A DNA stretch of 64,000 nucleotides from Dipteris shenzhenensis. Taxonomy: Eukaryota; Polypodiophyta; Polypodiopsida; Gleicheniales. Below the pieces are notes generated by a model. The model was not told the DNA's origin, made no database searches, and was given only the letters and a program-made list of their open reading frames with translations. The stretch is taken from NCBI GenBank assembly GCA_047967505.1, contig CM106540.1; one strand, given 5' to 3'. A program made the translations under genes and the position numbers. Below, one piece after another: positions 34,301 through 46,300 of the stretch. Each line of letters opens with the position of its first letter. Position 1 is the stretch's first letter.

Positions 34301-37300
34301 TGTAACATCTTCATCAGTGCATAGTTGAAACTGATTATGAAGTTCTGGCTGGTTCTGTAAACTGTTACTGGTCTGGATAGACATATTTTTGCAATTGTAC
34401 CTCTTAAACACAATAAGAAATTGATCAATGTTACATACACAGGTATTCTGGAGTTTTGAATGGTATTGACACTGTGTTATGGGATCCTTCAACAGATCCT
34501 TACTTACCAGCCACTTTTCAAGGTTAATTTTCCCATTGCATTTTGTAAGAACTGCATTTTCCACAATCCTTCAAGCTATGCTCCATGGAATATTCTTTTA
34601 ATAACTTGCAACATTTTATGTTGAAGCTTTCATAGTCTGATTCCTTGCTTCTATTCCAAACAATGACTAATCAATGAGATAGCATTTCTTCCATCCGTTT
34701 GGTGCTTCATGGAGTATTGAAAAGACCTGCAAAACTGTTTCCTAGCAACTGAGGTCGGAGGAAAGCAAATTTGCAAGCAGTACGTTCATAGGGGCCTTGG
34801 TTTAGATTTCACTTCTCTGCAAACCTCCCCTAAAAGTAAATCATCACCTCTGGTGGTATGCATTACAAGATTGGTTCCTCAGAAGGGCATTCATCTAATA
34901 CGCTATGCAGTGAATCGGATACAGGAACTGGTGAGCTGCATCTTGAAATTTTCCCATCACATTTCTACTCTCAAATCTGATTGAGATAATTGTTCTGATA
35001 GATTTGGTAGATGGTTTTTTCCAGGGAGGGCAATTTGTTTTGCTAGGTACAGCTCCCGATTGGCGAGTGCAAGGGGAGTTTGAAAGTCTAGCAAATCAGG
35101 TGATAGCACTGACCTGTCAGGGTCAAGGAAACTACTTATTTTACAGGCCATTGTTTTGAATGTTCAATATAGGCCAGGGGTATAGGCTTCTGCTACTTTT
35201 CTATCTCTTGATGTCTAACCACACATTTTTCTACAATCTCAAGACAATTTGACCATTCTCCCTCGGGATTTAGTCTAGCCTCTTTTCCTTAACAAGTTTC
35301 CATGATATTTAGATGCACACACTGTTTTATTCAACAAAGATCCATAGGATGCATTTTTTGTGTTTTCACTGTTATTATTCCTGTGTTTGTTACCTGCAAG
35401 CGAATCAATTGAACTATGCCAAAGGAAATTATGTGAAGTCAATCCCACAATTTTCATATGTCTTGCTCATACTTGTATCCTTTTTCTGCCGTAGCCATCC
35501 CACTCACCCCTCTTGTTTACATGTAGGATCATCAGTGTGAACCCTGCGGTGTAGGTCCACAAGAAGGGGTAGGAATGCTGCATCGTGAAGATTGCTCTAG
35601 AACTAACACAGGAGGACGGGAGAAATTGATGGAAATGTCAGATCTGTCTGAGTAAAACCTTGCAGCACAAGGTTGCTCTAGGTGGTGGATCCCAAAGAGA
35701 TACCATGAGGATTCAACCACACCATTTATCATAGTCTCGAGGCCCATTTGTATATAAAACTTCTTGAAGCCGCTTTGCCACATGGTACTAGGCAGTTGGA
35801 TTACCCATGAACCACCCCAAATCCACGATTTGACGTTAGCACAGGTGGGTCCATTGATAGGTACAAGGCAGGGCTGGTTGCGAAGGCTATGCTCAAAAGA
35901 AGGGCATTGATTAGGAGACATTTTCTCCTACTTCCAAGATGACCACTATCAGATCAGTTATTGCTATGGCTGCACAATTTTGATTGGAATGTTCATCAGT
36001 TTGACATTAAAACATATTTTCTTAATGAAGACTTATTGGAAGAGGTTTATGTAATATATAATTGGGAACCTTATGGTGATCGCATGACATATGGAAAGGG
36101 CCTTCTAGAAGTCCCATGCATAAGTGGGCCGAAATATATATATGGTCATTGAACCCTCCCAGCCCACTGCCATCTTTGTGGATGTTTTGGGGAGCTGTAC
36201 AAAGATATGAGGAGCTATGGGAGACTTGCACCGAGTGCAAAAATGTGGTGCTCTGATGTCAGCTCAGAGCTGCAACAGGTGGCAGCTGCTTTGGGTGATG
36301 GCAGTGGTGTATATGCCGATCTAGCCGTGCAAGCTTCTCTGCATGTCCCATGATATGGCAGTGCATGGCAGATGCTTTACTTGGGGCATATTGTGCAGAT
36401 ACGCACTGTGGGAATTGATGGCCTATCTAGAAGGGGGGGGGGGGGATCTTGTCATGTGTGTGGCTGGTCACATGTTATTGGTGCTTATGCTCAAGCTGGT
36501 CTGTGGCTGCTAATGTGCACTGTGGACCTGATTGTGTGACAGGCAATCAGCTTACCTTGAGCTGTCTGACTTCCTTTTTACTTTGAAAACACATCTGGTA
36601 CCTATGGCATTCTTTGCTGGTGGCAAATCCACAAGATTCCAGGCCTGATTTTTCTCAATGGACTGCAACTCATCTTGCATGGCTTGCATCCAATGCACAT
36701 TATCCTTCGCTTCTTCAAAAGTATCAGGCTCTTCCTCATCGAGAAGAGTACGTGCATAAGCTGATTCAACAGAAAGAGCCCCCCTTCGTGCCTTGATGTA
36801 CTACGAGTTCTGCCAGGCAAAGGAGCATCAAGCCTACTCTCCTTGAGAGTTTGGAGCAGCCACAGGCTGATTTAATCTCTTGCCTGATAGCATCTTCCAC
36901 TGCCTGTAGACGAACTAAATCAGCCTGTGGCTGAATCAGGGCATGTGGAGCAGGAGGAGCTTCATGTAAATGCTGATTTTCAGCGGGGATGTCATATGCG
37001 GAACCCAAAGCAATGGGTAGTAATCCCTCAAAAACATCATTTGACGTGAAAGAAGCTGGGACATTAAATTCAGCTTGTGTATGAGCTGAATTTTCTGAAA
37101 AGATAACATCTCTGCTGATAAAAATCTTGTGTGAAGTAGGATTGTAGAGACGGTGATTGCAAAAAAGATAGAGCACTATACTGCCTTTATAACTACTGCA
37201 ATCTCTTCCATATACTCACCCCTTCTCCAAACACCCGACACCATATACTCCCTCAATCCTGGATGTCTTCATCCCAAACAAGTTCAAAGCAAAACACATC

Positions 37301-40300
37301 ATCCAAAAGAGGTCCTACTGATGGCAATGGCATATTAATCCACTCAGAGTATAAAATTTCTACATGTACATCATTACCAAATTCAATGCTCTGCACAGAC
37401 AGACCCAATTCCAAGATCAAGTACATGAATATACAGTTTCCTGTTTTTTCTTTAGTATTTATATCCACTCATCAAACTCAACATCTGTACAAAGACTCAT
37501 CCAGAGAATTTCTTCTGGGAAGTCTTCCATTGCTGGTAACACAATACCCTGCCACTCTTCATCATTTACATACAATAGTAAGTGCCACACACCTTGTGCT
37601 TCAAAGTTGAGGATTTCTTCAAACCGAAAGTTCCAGCTGAAGCACACTATATTATATTGTGATTCTACCTCTAAGCAAAAATACATTCTTGTTTTTTTAA
37701 TTTCCTCCAGTAACTCCTCTACTGGTATCCCTCTATCTCCTTCCACAAAAATATCTACAGAATCAAATCCCACACTCAAATCACTCTGATATGATATCTA
37801 CACTCTAGTCTTAGAAAAATTCATATTCTAGTATCATATCTATCTCATAAAACAAATCTCTCAGCCACTGGTTCCTGGGAAACTCCAATTCTACAGCTAC
37901 CTCATCTGTTATCTGTAGAATAAGAATCCACCACTCCTCTGTAACTTCATTGTATATTACTTCATACTGCACATGTCATGGTACAATAATACCCTATGAC
38001 TCATCTCAAACACCAAAAACATTTTCCTACTTAGACCAATGTTAACAATCTTTTTGTTCTTCCCTGGTTTGGAAGACTTTTTGGTCAGACAATGACTGCA
38101 AGCACTAGTTCATGCTGCCCCTAGCTTCTTAGTCATCAAGTGATCAACTGCCTTGTATGCTCAAAACCACCACCCTCTGAAGTAAACAAAACCTCCCAAG
38201 ACAAACTCAGTTTCTCTTATGTTCATGGCCTATACTATGAGGAGCATAGGTCATTGACAGGGCTAAAGACCAACTCCCGGCACCCTTGGCTAAGGCCTTT
38301 TTGCCTTCAACTCGCAACTATTGCAAGCCCATGCTCTCTACAACTTCCCCAATACCTTCCTCCTAAATGCAAAGATCCACCATGAATTCGACGTACAATT
38401 ACCCAAATGTACTCCTGGCACCCTTGGCTAAGGCCTTTTTCGCAACTATTGTAAGCCCATGCTCTCTACAACTTCCCCAACACCTTCCTCCTAAATGCAA
38501 AGATCCACCATGAATTCGACGTACAATTACCCAAATGTATTCCCTTGAGCTACAAATGAGCTGTTTCCATGCAATGTACGTAGAGATACTCCTTTGGAAC
38601 ATCTAAGAGACTGCGCAACCAGCACGACTACTATCACTGATATACCATATATACACAATAAGCCACAACTCTTTACAAGCCCAATTTGCTGGTGAGCCGC
38701 CTCTTGCTTTAGCTTCTATCACGGACAACAGTGAGCTATTTGCAATTCTGTCTGCCGCCCACTAGCTCCTACTGTCTAGTAAAATAGCATCAAGTTTCTC
38801 ATAAGATCACCCATGAAGTCTCTGTCGCCCAAGATACTCCCTATTGCACAGTAATGTCACCTCCTACGATCAAGATGCTCTCCCCACGTCCATGGTACTC
38901 TAGCCTCTGGATATCGAGACGCCTTCCTCCTCTATCCCCAGCTCCTTCTCCCTCGTAGTCCTCCTTCTCATTAGCTTCCTTACCAAAAGACCGCAAGCCC
39001 GCCCACGATCAGCTTCCTGCGTCCCCAAGCACTCCAGCCCGAGTCTTCTCTTTTGGACATGATGCACACACCCTTCTCATCCTAGGTTCCCCATCCTCCA
39101 TACACCATCCTCTATCAAGTAACCTCTCTGTAGCACATCCTGCAAGAGCCCCCCGGTCTCTCGTCGCCCACCGTCCTTTCCAAGCCTGCAGTCGCAATCA
39201 TTTTTTCGTCCAGAAGCTCCCTGCTCCTGTGTCTTTTCTTCCAGCAAGCCACCACCTTGCATGCGATCCAGAAACGCCAATCTCCTCATCACGTAACACC
39301 TCGCCATCCAGAAAGCTTAAGAAGAGATTCACGTAATCACGTTCACATGCACACCCTTCTTTCCAAATCAATTCGGCCACCTCAGCTCCATTTAGCCACC
39401 TCAACAATGACATTATACCACTCTCAAAGCTTTTCCCCCCAAATTCATACACCAAGCAATTAACACACCACACTTAAGACTATGTGTACACTAATGCATA
39501 CCACAATCACTTAGCACCTAATTGCCTACTAACTATCCATGTATCAGCCCAATCGCGACACACTAGAAAATTTACAAGACGCCCTCAACAAAAAAACTAT
39601 TGCCCTCATACAAAAATGATTTGGGACAACCATGAAAGGCGTAAGTCACTATTCTCTAGAATTTCTCAGGGAGGGAATAGTCCGATCATTTAATCCGCTT
39701 TGCCTTAGTACGCTGGAAGCAAGTTATCACATATACTAATCCAATGCTCAGTTCTTAGTCCAAAATCTTTACGATGCTCTTCTGTACCTATCCCTCAAGA
39801 AGATATATCCTTTTGTGGAGCATATGCCACATACGCACAAACACCTACTTGGGACCTCTCCTTGCTGCTCTCCTTCAGCTTCACCAACTCCTCCACCTCC
39901 CATGTGCACCCTCCACTCCACCCCATACTTCCACACTCACACCCCCTACCTTTGGCACCTCTGATTACAGCCCCTAGTACTTCCACAATCCCATCAACTA
40001 CTACCCTTCCATCACCTGTCATTCCTTTTGCCACTTCACTTCTGCCATGCTCCTATCATCTCATCCTTCACATCCTGTATGCTAAAGAATGCCAAATCAA
40101 CCTCACGGAAGCCCCCCCCATCCGTCTTCCCTTGTCTGCATTACTTCCATCATCCTCCACTACCCTTTCATGACTTATCATCCCATCCTTCGCTTCTTGT
40201 ATGCTAAAGAATGCCAAATGAACCTCACAGAAAGCCCCCCTTCCATCTGGTCCTCGCTTCGGAAGGACCTTGCTCCAGTCCACTAGAACCCTTCCTACCT

Positions 40301-43300
40301 CCATGCCAAGTTTCTTCAATCACAAGATCTCCACTCTCCTCCACCACTAATTCTCGTGATGCACCTCTAGTCATGTTGTCCACATCATCCCCCCCTCCTT
40401 GCTCTTCCCCTCCACCATTCCCCTTTCCCCATGCGACATCATATGCTTCTTCTTGGATCTCTGCACCTCATACCCCTTTACACCCATTGTCACACCTCCA
40501 TGACCTCCTCCACGAGCTGGTCCATGGTTCCATCTCAAGATTGACACCATAACCTTCAAAATAGTGGATATGCTCAATCATTTTATCCCGTCCTCTCCAA
40601 CTGTTCTCTGTACTCCACATGTCACAATGGGTGTGCACTTCTGCTCACCCACAACACCATACGGACATTCGGTAAATTTAGTACTTGGACACTTGATGTT
40701 GAAGGGATTGACAAATCTACCATGTGCTCAAATTTTTTTGACCACCCAAAGAACCGCCGTCAGTATTCAAAGAAATTTAGTGCTGAAAAACAAGCGACTT
40801 CTTGAACACCTGAGTAATATGGGCTGTTTTCCTTGGCATTGACAACACTGGGCTGCCCTCTTAAGTATGCATGAACCCACCATGCGATCGTTTTACATGA
40901 GACTTGTAATCTACGATGCACCCCTTAAGCCATACAACCAAGAGACAGAAAACAAAGTTTTTGAGTGTGAAACCCTTAATATTCTCCAACATTGCCTCTT
41001 GTCCCAAAACTTGTTTGCTGCACTATGCTTCTTGGCTATTTGCATTTGTGTAAGCTTCAAAAGAGAAGTTTTTAATCTCCATGAAGCTTGAAAAAGCTTC
41101 TTTCCTTGCTCTTTACAGCATCAATTTATGTTTTGAAAATTAAACAAGGATTAAAGAAGTGACAATTTGGCATAGTTGAGTGTGAACAAGCTTCTCAATG
41201 ACATTTATCAGATTATTACCTCTTAAAAAGAACACTACCCAAAAGCTGAAATGTGTATTGATGCCAATTCTAGGCTGAGGTATGTTGAGTAGTAACTCGA
41301 GCTCTTGCATTGTGAACTTCTCAGGCTCCTATAGAAACACTCGTGGGCTGCTTTAAAACTTGCACTACTTTTCTCTTCTTGCAAACCTAAGAGCTAGGGC
41401 GCTCTTTGAAGATTATTCTACTACTTCAAGGCTCCATTGAAAACTTTTGCCTACTTCCAAAGCTGTTTTTGATGAATTGCGTTTAGAGTCGAAGAGAAGG
41501 ACAACGTGGGTCACACTATGGGCTGTTGAGCTTCATAAAATCTGCTCCAATCTTTTTCAAAAATCTAAACACTTGCTCTCAATGCTCCAAAATCTTCTCC
41601 AAGATTGGAAACAAGTTGTAAAAGCATTTGAACTATTGTAGATTTTCTCTTGGGGAGCATTGACATTAGCCTTTTTGTGCCCTCTCTCTTGCTCTCAATG
41701 CTCCAAGGTCAAAACAAGCTGCTAGGCTATTGTAGATTTGCTCTGTGGGAGCACTGACATTAGCCTCTCTTGCTTAAGGCTCTCTCTCTCTCTCTCTCTC
41801 GCTCTTATGATCAGGGGCTTCAGGAGATGGAGATCCCAGAGGTCTTGATATGGGGAGCAATGAGTCTGTGCGAGTCCATTAGTGGGGATTTCGGGCCCTA
41901 GGGGGTCTATCAGACTGGATTGAGGGCACCATTGGGGTGAAGCAGGGATGCCCTCTTTCACCGACCTTCTTCGGGCTCTACATTGACGAGATCACATCCT
42001 TTATTAACCACCTAGGAGGCAAAGGCCGACTTGATGATACATATATTGCTATATGTTGGTGACATAGCCCTTATATCATCTTCAGTAGAGGGGATGCATA
42101 AGCATCTAGAGGCACTAGAGGTGTTTTGTAGGGAGAGCGATTTGATAGTCAACCTTAAGAAGACGAAGGTCGTGATCTTCAACACCTCATGTGCTGTGCT
42201 ACATCGACATAGCTTCACTTACCAAGGCGAGCCAGTAGAGATAGTGCAGTCCTACACATACTTGGGGGCAGTCTTCACAGGGCAAGCTTACAGGGTGACA
42301 CATGCAGCTAGAGTACAACTCACATGTGGATAGGGAACCTTGGCCCAACTAGAGAGGTAGTGCTTTTAGGCTCACTTTTAAGACCCGCCGACGAAGAGCT
42401 GGCTTTTCGACACCCTAGTGAGGTCGACTACCATGTACGCAGCACCTTTTCTGAGGGAGTGATCTCTTGGCAACATAGTGGAAGAGATTGGAGTGGCTAC
42501 AAGTGGTTATGGGTTCCAAGATGATTCATAGTAAGTCATCAGTCCCACATCAGATAGTATAAGCAGAGTTCGCCATGACCCCTCTCCAGGTTGATGCCAT
42601 CTTCTAGATAGTGACTTACCTCCATAGAGTATGGGCCCTACCTCATGGGGGACTATCGAGGCTGGCACTAGAGTCTTCCATATGACTAGCAGAGGGCAGG
42701 GTTGATACATGAGATTAACCGTATCATACCGCTAGATCTCCTCTAGCTCTATACATCTCAAACTTGGGGAGGGGACCAGGAGGTCCCCACCAAGATTCAA
42801 TTCTACCGTGATCATTTCTTGAGAGTATCGGAGTATGGACTCATCATCATAACCCAGTACCTTAAGGATAGAGGAGTCTCACATGTGTTGGAATATGAAG
42901 CCAAAGTGAGTCTAAAATGAGTGTTCTAGGTGTGTTTTATAGTCTAGTGAGTCCTAGACATGCCACGTGTCATATTGGTAGTGTTGGAATATGGAAGAAA
43001 GAACTAGAACTAGAAACTAGAAATGAGATGACAAGACTGAAAAATAAGAAATACCTTGAGAAGAGTGTAGACAAGACACAAGCTAGACTGATTGATTACA
43101 ATGATGTGACCCATTGAATATATGGGCCAAAGTACAAGACATAAAGCAAGAGTGCTTATGGGATAATTGTAGAAGTGCCACATGGCACATACTAAAGACT
43201 AGACTTAGACTTAGACATATGTAGACTAGGAAATAGTACTTAGTGTGCACTTATCTCCAACACCCTCCTTAAGTGGACACTAGGAGTAAGACAGAAAGAC

Positions 43301-46300
43301 AAGACTAGAAGACAGACTTGATAGACTGAGAGGTAGAAAACATGACAGACAAATGATCCTAAGACACCCCTCCTCAAGTGATATCCTCATATGGGTCCAC
43401 AAGGGTAAGGACAAGATGGATCTAAAACACAGTCAGATTGATAGACAAATAGACAGACAGACAAGACTAGATAGACAGAAGACTGACTGTAGATAAATAG
43501 AACGACCAAGACACTAGAACCCCTTGACCTACATCATCGGTGGTCAAGGTGGTAGACAAAACATAGAAGTAATCAGAAAGCCCACTTCTCATCATGTGAG
43601 GAAGGAACAGCAGGATCAGCTGATGGAGATGTTGCAGCAACATGGGCTGAGGTAGTCGCAGGAACTGATGTAGAGGTTTTGGAGTAGCAGTCCTTCTCCC
43701 GGTGATTATCACGGCCACAAATGGTGCATGGATGAGCCTTGAAACAGTCCTTCTCCACATGATTAGTTTTGCCACAATGGGTGCAAGGCTTTCTTACCTT
43801 AGAACTTCCTTTCTTTGCTAAAAATGTAGTGTCAGTTACCTTTCGTTGTTGAGTTCTTTCTTCCTCTTGGAGAGCATTGATTATACCCTCAAGAGAAGGA
43901 TTATTATGATACTTGAAGGTAGTGACAAGAGTATCATAGGAGTCAGGTAAGCTTTTGAGAAGCACAGCGATAGCAATATCTTCGGAGATGGGAGACTTGA
44001 CTGATGCAAGCTGAACCATAAGACTGCGAAGATAATTGACATGAGAGGCTATAGTAGCTCCTTCCTGCATATGTAGATCAAAGAATGAGATCATAAGTGC
44101 AATCTTAGAGTTTTTAGATCGGGCTCCAAAAAGAGTATCCAGAGTGATCCATGCTTGAGGAGCAGACTGTATGTCGGAGATGTGATGAATGTAATCATCT
44201 CCAAGGCCGAGCAATATGATAGCATAGGCTTTGTCGTTCTTGGTAGCAACAACTTGCTCAGATGGACCTTCGGGAGCATCACGGTGAACAATGTCCCAAA
44301 GGCCTTCTTTCATAAGATGGCACTTGATTTTGATCTGCCAAGTATGAAAGTTGGACCCATTGAATTTGTCGATAGATATGAGAGAATGAGAGGAAGATGC
44401 CATGTAGGAAGGTCTTACCTCTTGCTAGGATGCAAGGGCAGTGTCTATTCCCTTACAATTTTGCAGAAATAAATGAGAGGAAGAGATCCCAGAAGCCGGT
44501 TCTCTCACCACTTTGTCAAGGCCATAGCATATGACAGCCCATCGAAGCAGGAGGAACCAGCAAAAAAGGAGAGACTGTTCAGCAAACTGAAAGAGGCAAA
44601 AGCTCAATACCTTAATTCCGGGCAGAAGTAGAAGTGTAAAAAGGATGTAGATCTCCGTGAAGATGGAGCAGGAGAAGTCATCAGCCTGTGCAGGTACGGA
44701 TTCCGTACAGTCGTACGGACTGTACGGATGACGTACGGCAAAGTATGGACGTACGGACGACGGCGAGCAGAGTACGGATGACGGCGCAGAGTACGGACGA
44801 CAGATTTACACAGATCTGGCGCTACAGCAGATCTGGCGCTCAGATCTGTGGCTGAGCTGCACAGATCTGAAGCGCAGATCTGGCGCAGAGACTTGGAGCA
44901 GGCGGAACAGGCGGAGCACGCAGATCTGAGCGCAGATCTGAGCGCAATGGCGGGGCAGAAAGAGGGCAGATCTGGGAGGAGGCGGCCAGCAAAAGCGTAG
45001 AGGAGGGCGGTGCAGAGGTAGAGGTGCCACGAGAGGCTGAAGAGAGAGATGCCGGAGGGAGAGGTAAACTGAAAGGAGAAGACGAAGCTATGGCTACAGC
45101 AGAGTGAGAGGAGAGGAGAGAGGATCTACATGCTCTGATACCATGTTGGAATATGGAAGAAAGAACTAGAACTAGAAACTAGAAATGAGATGACAAGACT
45201 GAAAAATAAGAAATACCTTGAGAAGAGTGTAGACAAGACACAAGCTAGACTGATTGATTACAATGATGTGACCCATTGAATATATGGGCCAAAGTACAAG
45301 ACATAAAGCAAGAGTGCTTATGGGATAATTGTAGAAGTGCCACATGGCACATACTAAAGACTAGACTTAGACTTAGACATATGTAGACTAGGAAATAGTA
45401 CTTAGTGTGCACTTATCTCCAACAGGTAGTTATCCCATATACACTATGGCTTTCTAGAGTCTAGTGTCACACTATAAAGTGTTGTACTTGTCTATTGTCT
45501 AAGATATCAGTCAACATCAAGCTTTATATCATGTGAGTATTTTGGTTATCATTGCCTAGCACTTTTCCTTTCCATTTTGCTTTTCATTATGCTTTCCACA
45601 TTTCCATTCCGTTCCTAGCTAGCTACTAGATCTCTTCAACATGCACTTAGGATTGCTATTGGTAAGATGTGAGTCTCGTCACATCAGCTGGGGATCGAGG
45701 AAGGGAAAGCCGTAGGCATACCTAGAGAGCAGCGGATCTACAGATTATACACATTGAAGACAATTGAGACAGAGGAGCATTTCTTATGTGTCTACCTAGC
45801 CTATTATGAGATCCAAGGACGCTACGACTGCCTCTTTCAGGAGGGGCATGGCTTTGGCTCACTCTCTTGATTGGTCAATTTTCATGATCAGGTCTGCATT
45901 GGACTCTATATGATTGAGATGTGATGACACAGAGAGATGCTACTATGACAAATCAGACAGTAGCATGCATTGGCAGCACCACAGGTTGCTGAGGCAGACC
46001 GATTGTAGCGGACTTCTATGCATTCGAGTCGGCTCCGAGACACAGAGGAGTGGAGGATGAGAGCTAGTAGACATGTGAGTAACATGGATTAGCAGAGAGG
46101 GGCAACACAGCACGATGGAGCGAGGGATGCAAAGCTCCACGCATGACACAAAGAGCGACCATAGCATGCTCGATCGAGGTTCGACCCATCATTGCCTTCC
46201 TTGGAGGAGATCGCACAAGACGAGGTGTGACCCTTGATATCGCTCTTCGAATACAAAGGTCAAGGAGACCACGCCCTCCATCACAGCAGGAGAGAGCCCA

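Larger units (their letters stand above)
42982..45424 (-). mobile_element. Young gag-only copia element (TR-GAG type), complete
   Basis: A 2443-bp element with two 281-bp LTRs (42982-43262, 45144-45424) that read as identical. It has a perfect 5-bp target duplication GGTAG (42977-42981, 45425-45429), an initiator-Met primer site and a polypurine tract. Its single long frame is an intact 276-residue gag. There is no protease, integrase, RT or RNase H, so it must borrow these. It lies antisense to the starch synthase in its 16.7-kb intron, inside a solo LTR that sits in a LINE relic. Identical LTRs imply very recent insertion. Confidence 0.92.
42886..45638. repeat. Probable solo LTR (305 bp without the nested element)
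   Basis: After removing the 2443-bp element at 42982-45424 and one copy of its target duplication, a 305-bp segment remains. It starts TGTTGGAATATGAAG and ends TCTCTTCA, and is flanked by ACATG at 42881-42885 and 45639-45643. LINE coding text resumes right after the right ACATG. This is what a solo LTR left by recombination looks like. Its start resembles the LTR of the nested element. Confidence 0.6.

Noticed and set aside
40076-40319. Minus-strand frame of 83 codons as a gene
   Set aside because: The frame is created partly by a 122-bp spaced duplication and has no recognised domain. It is kept only as part of the unclassified decayed region.
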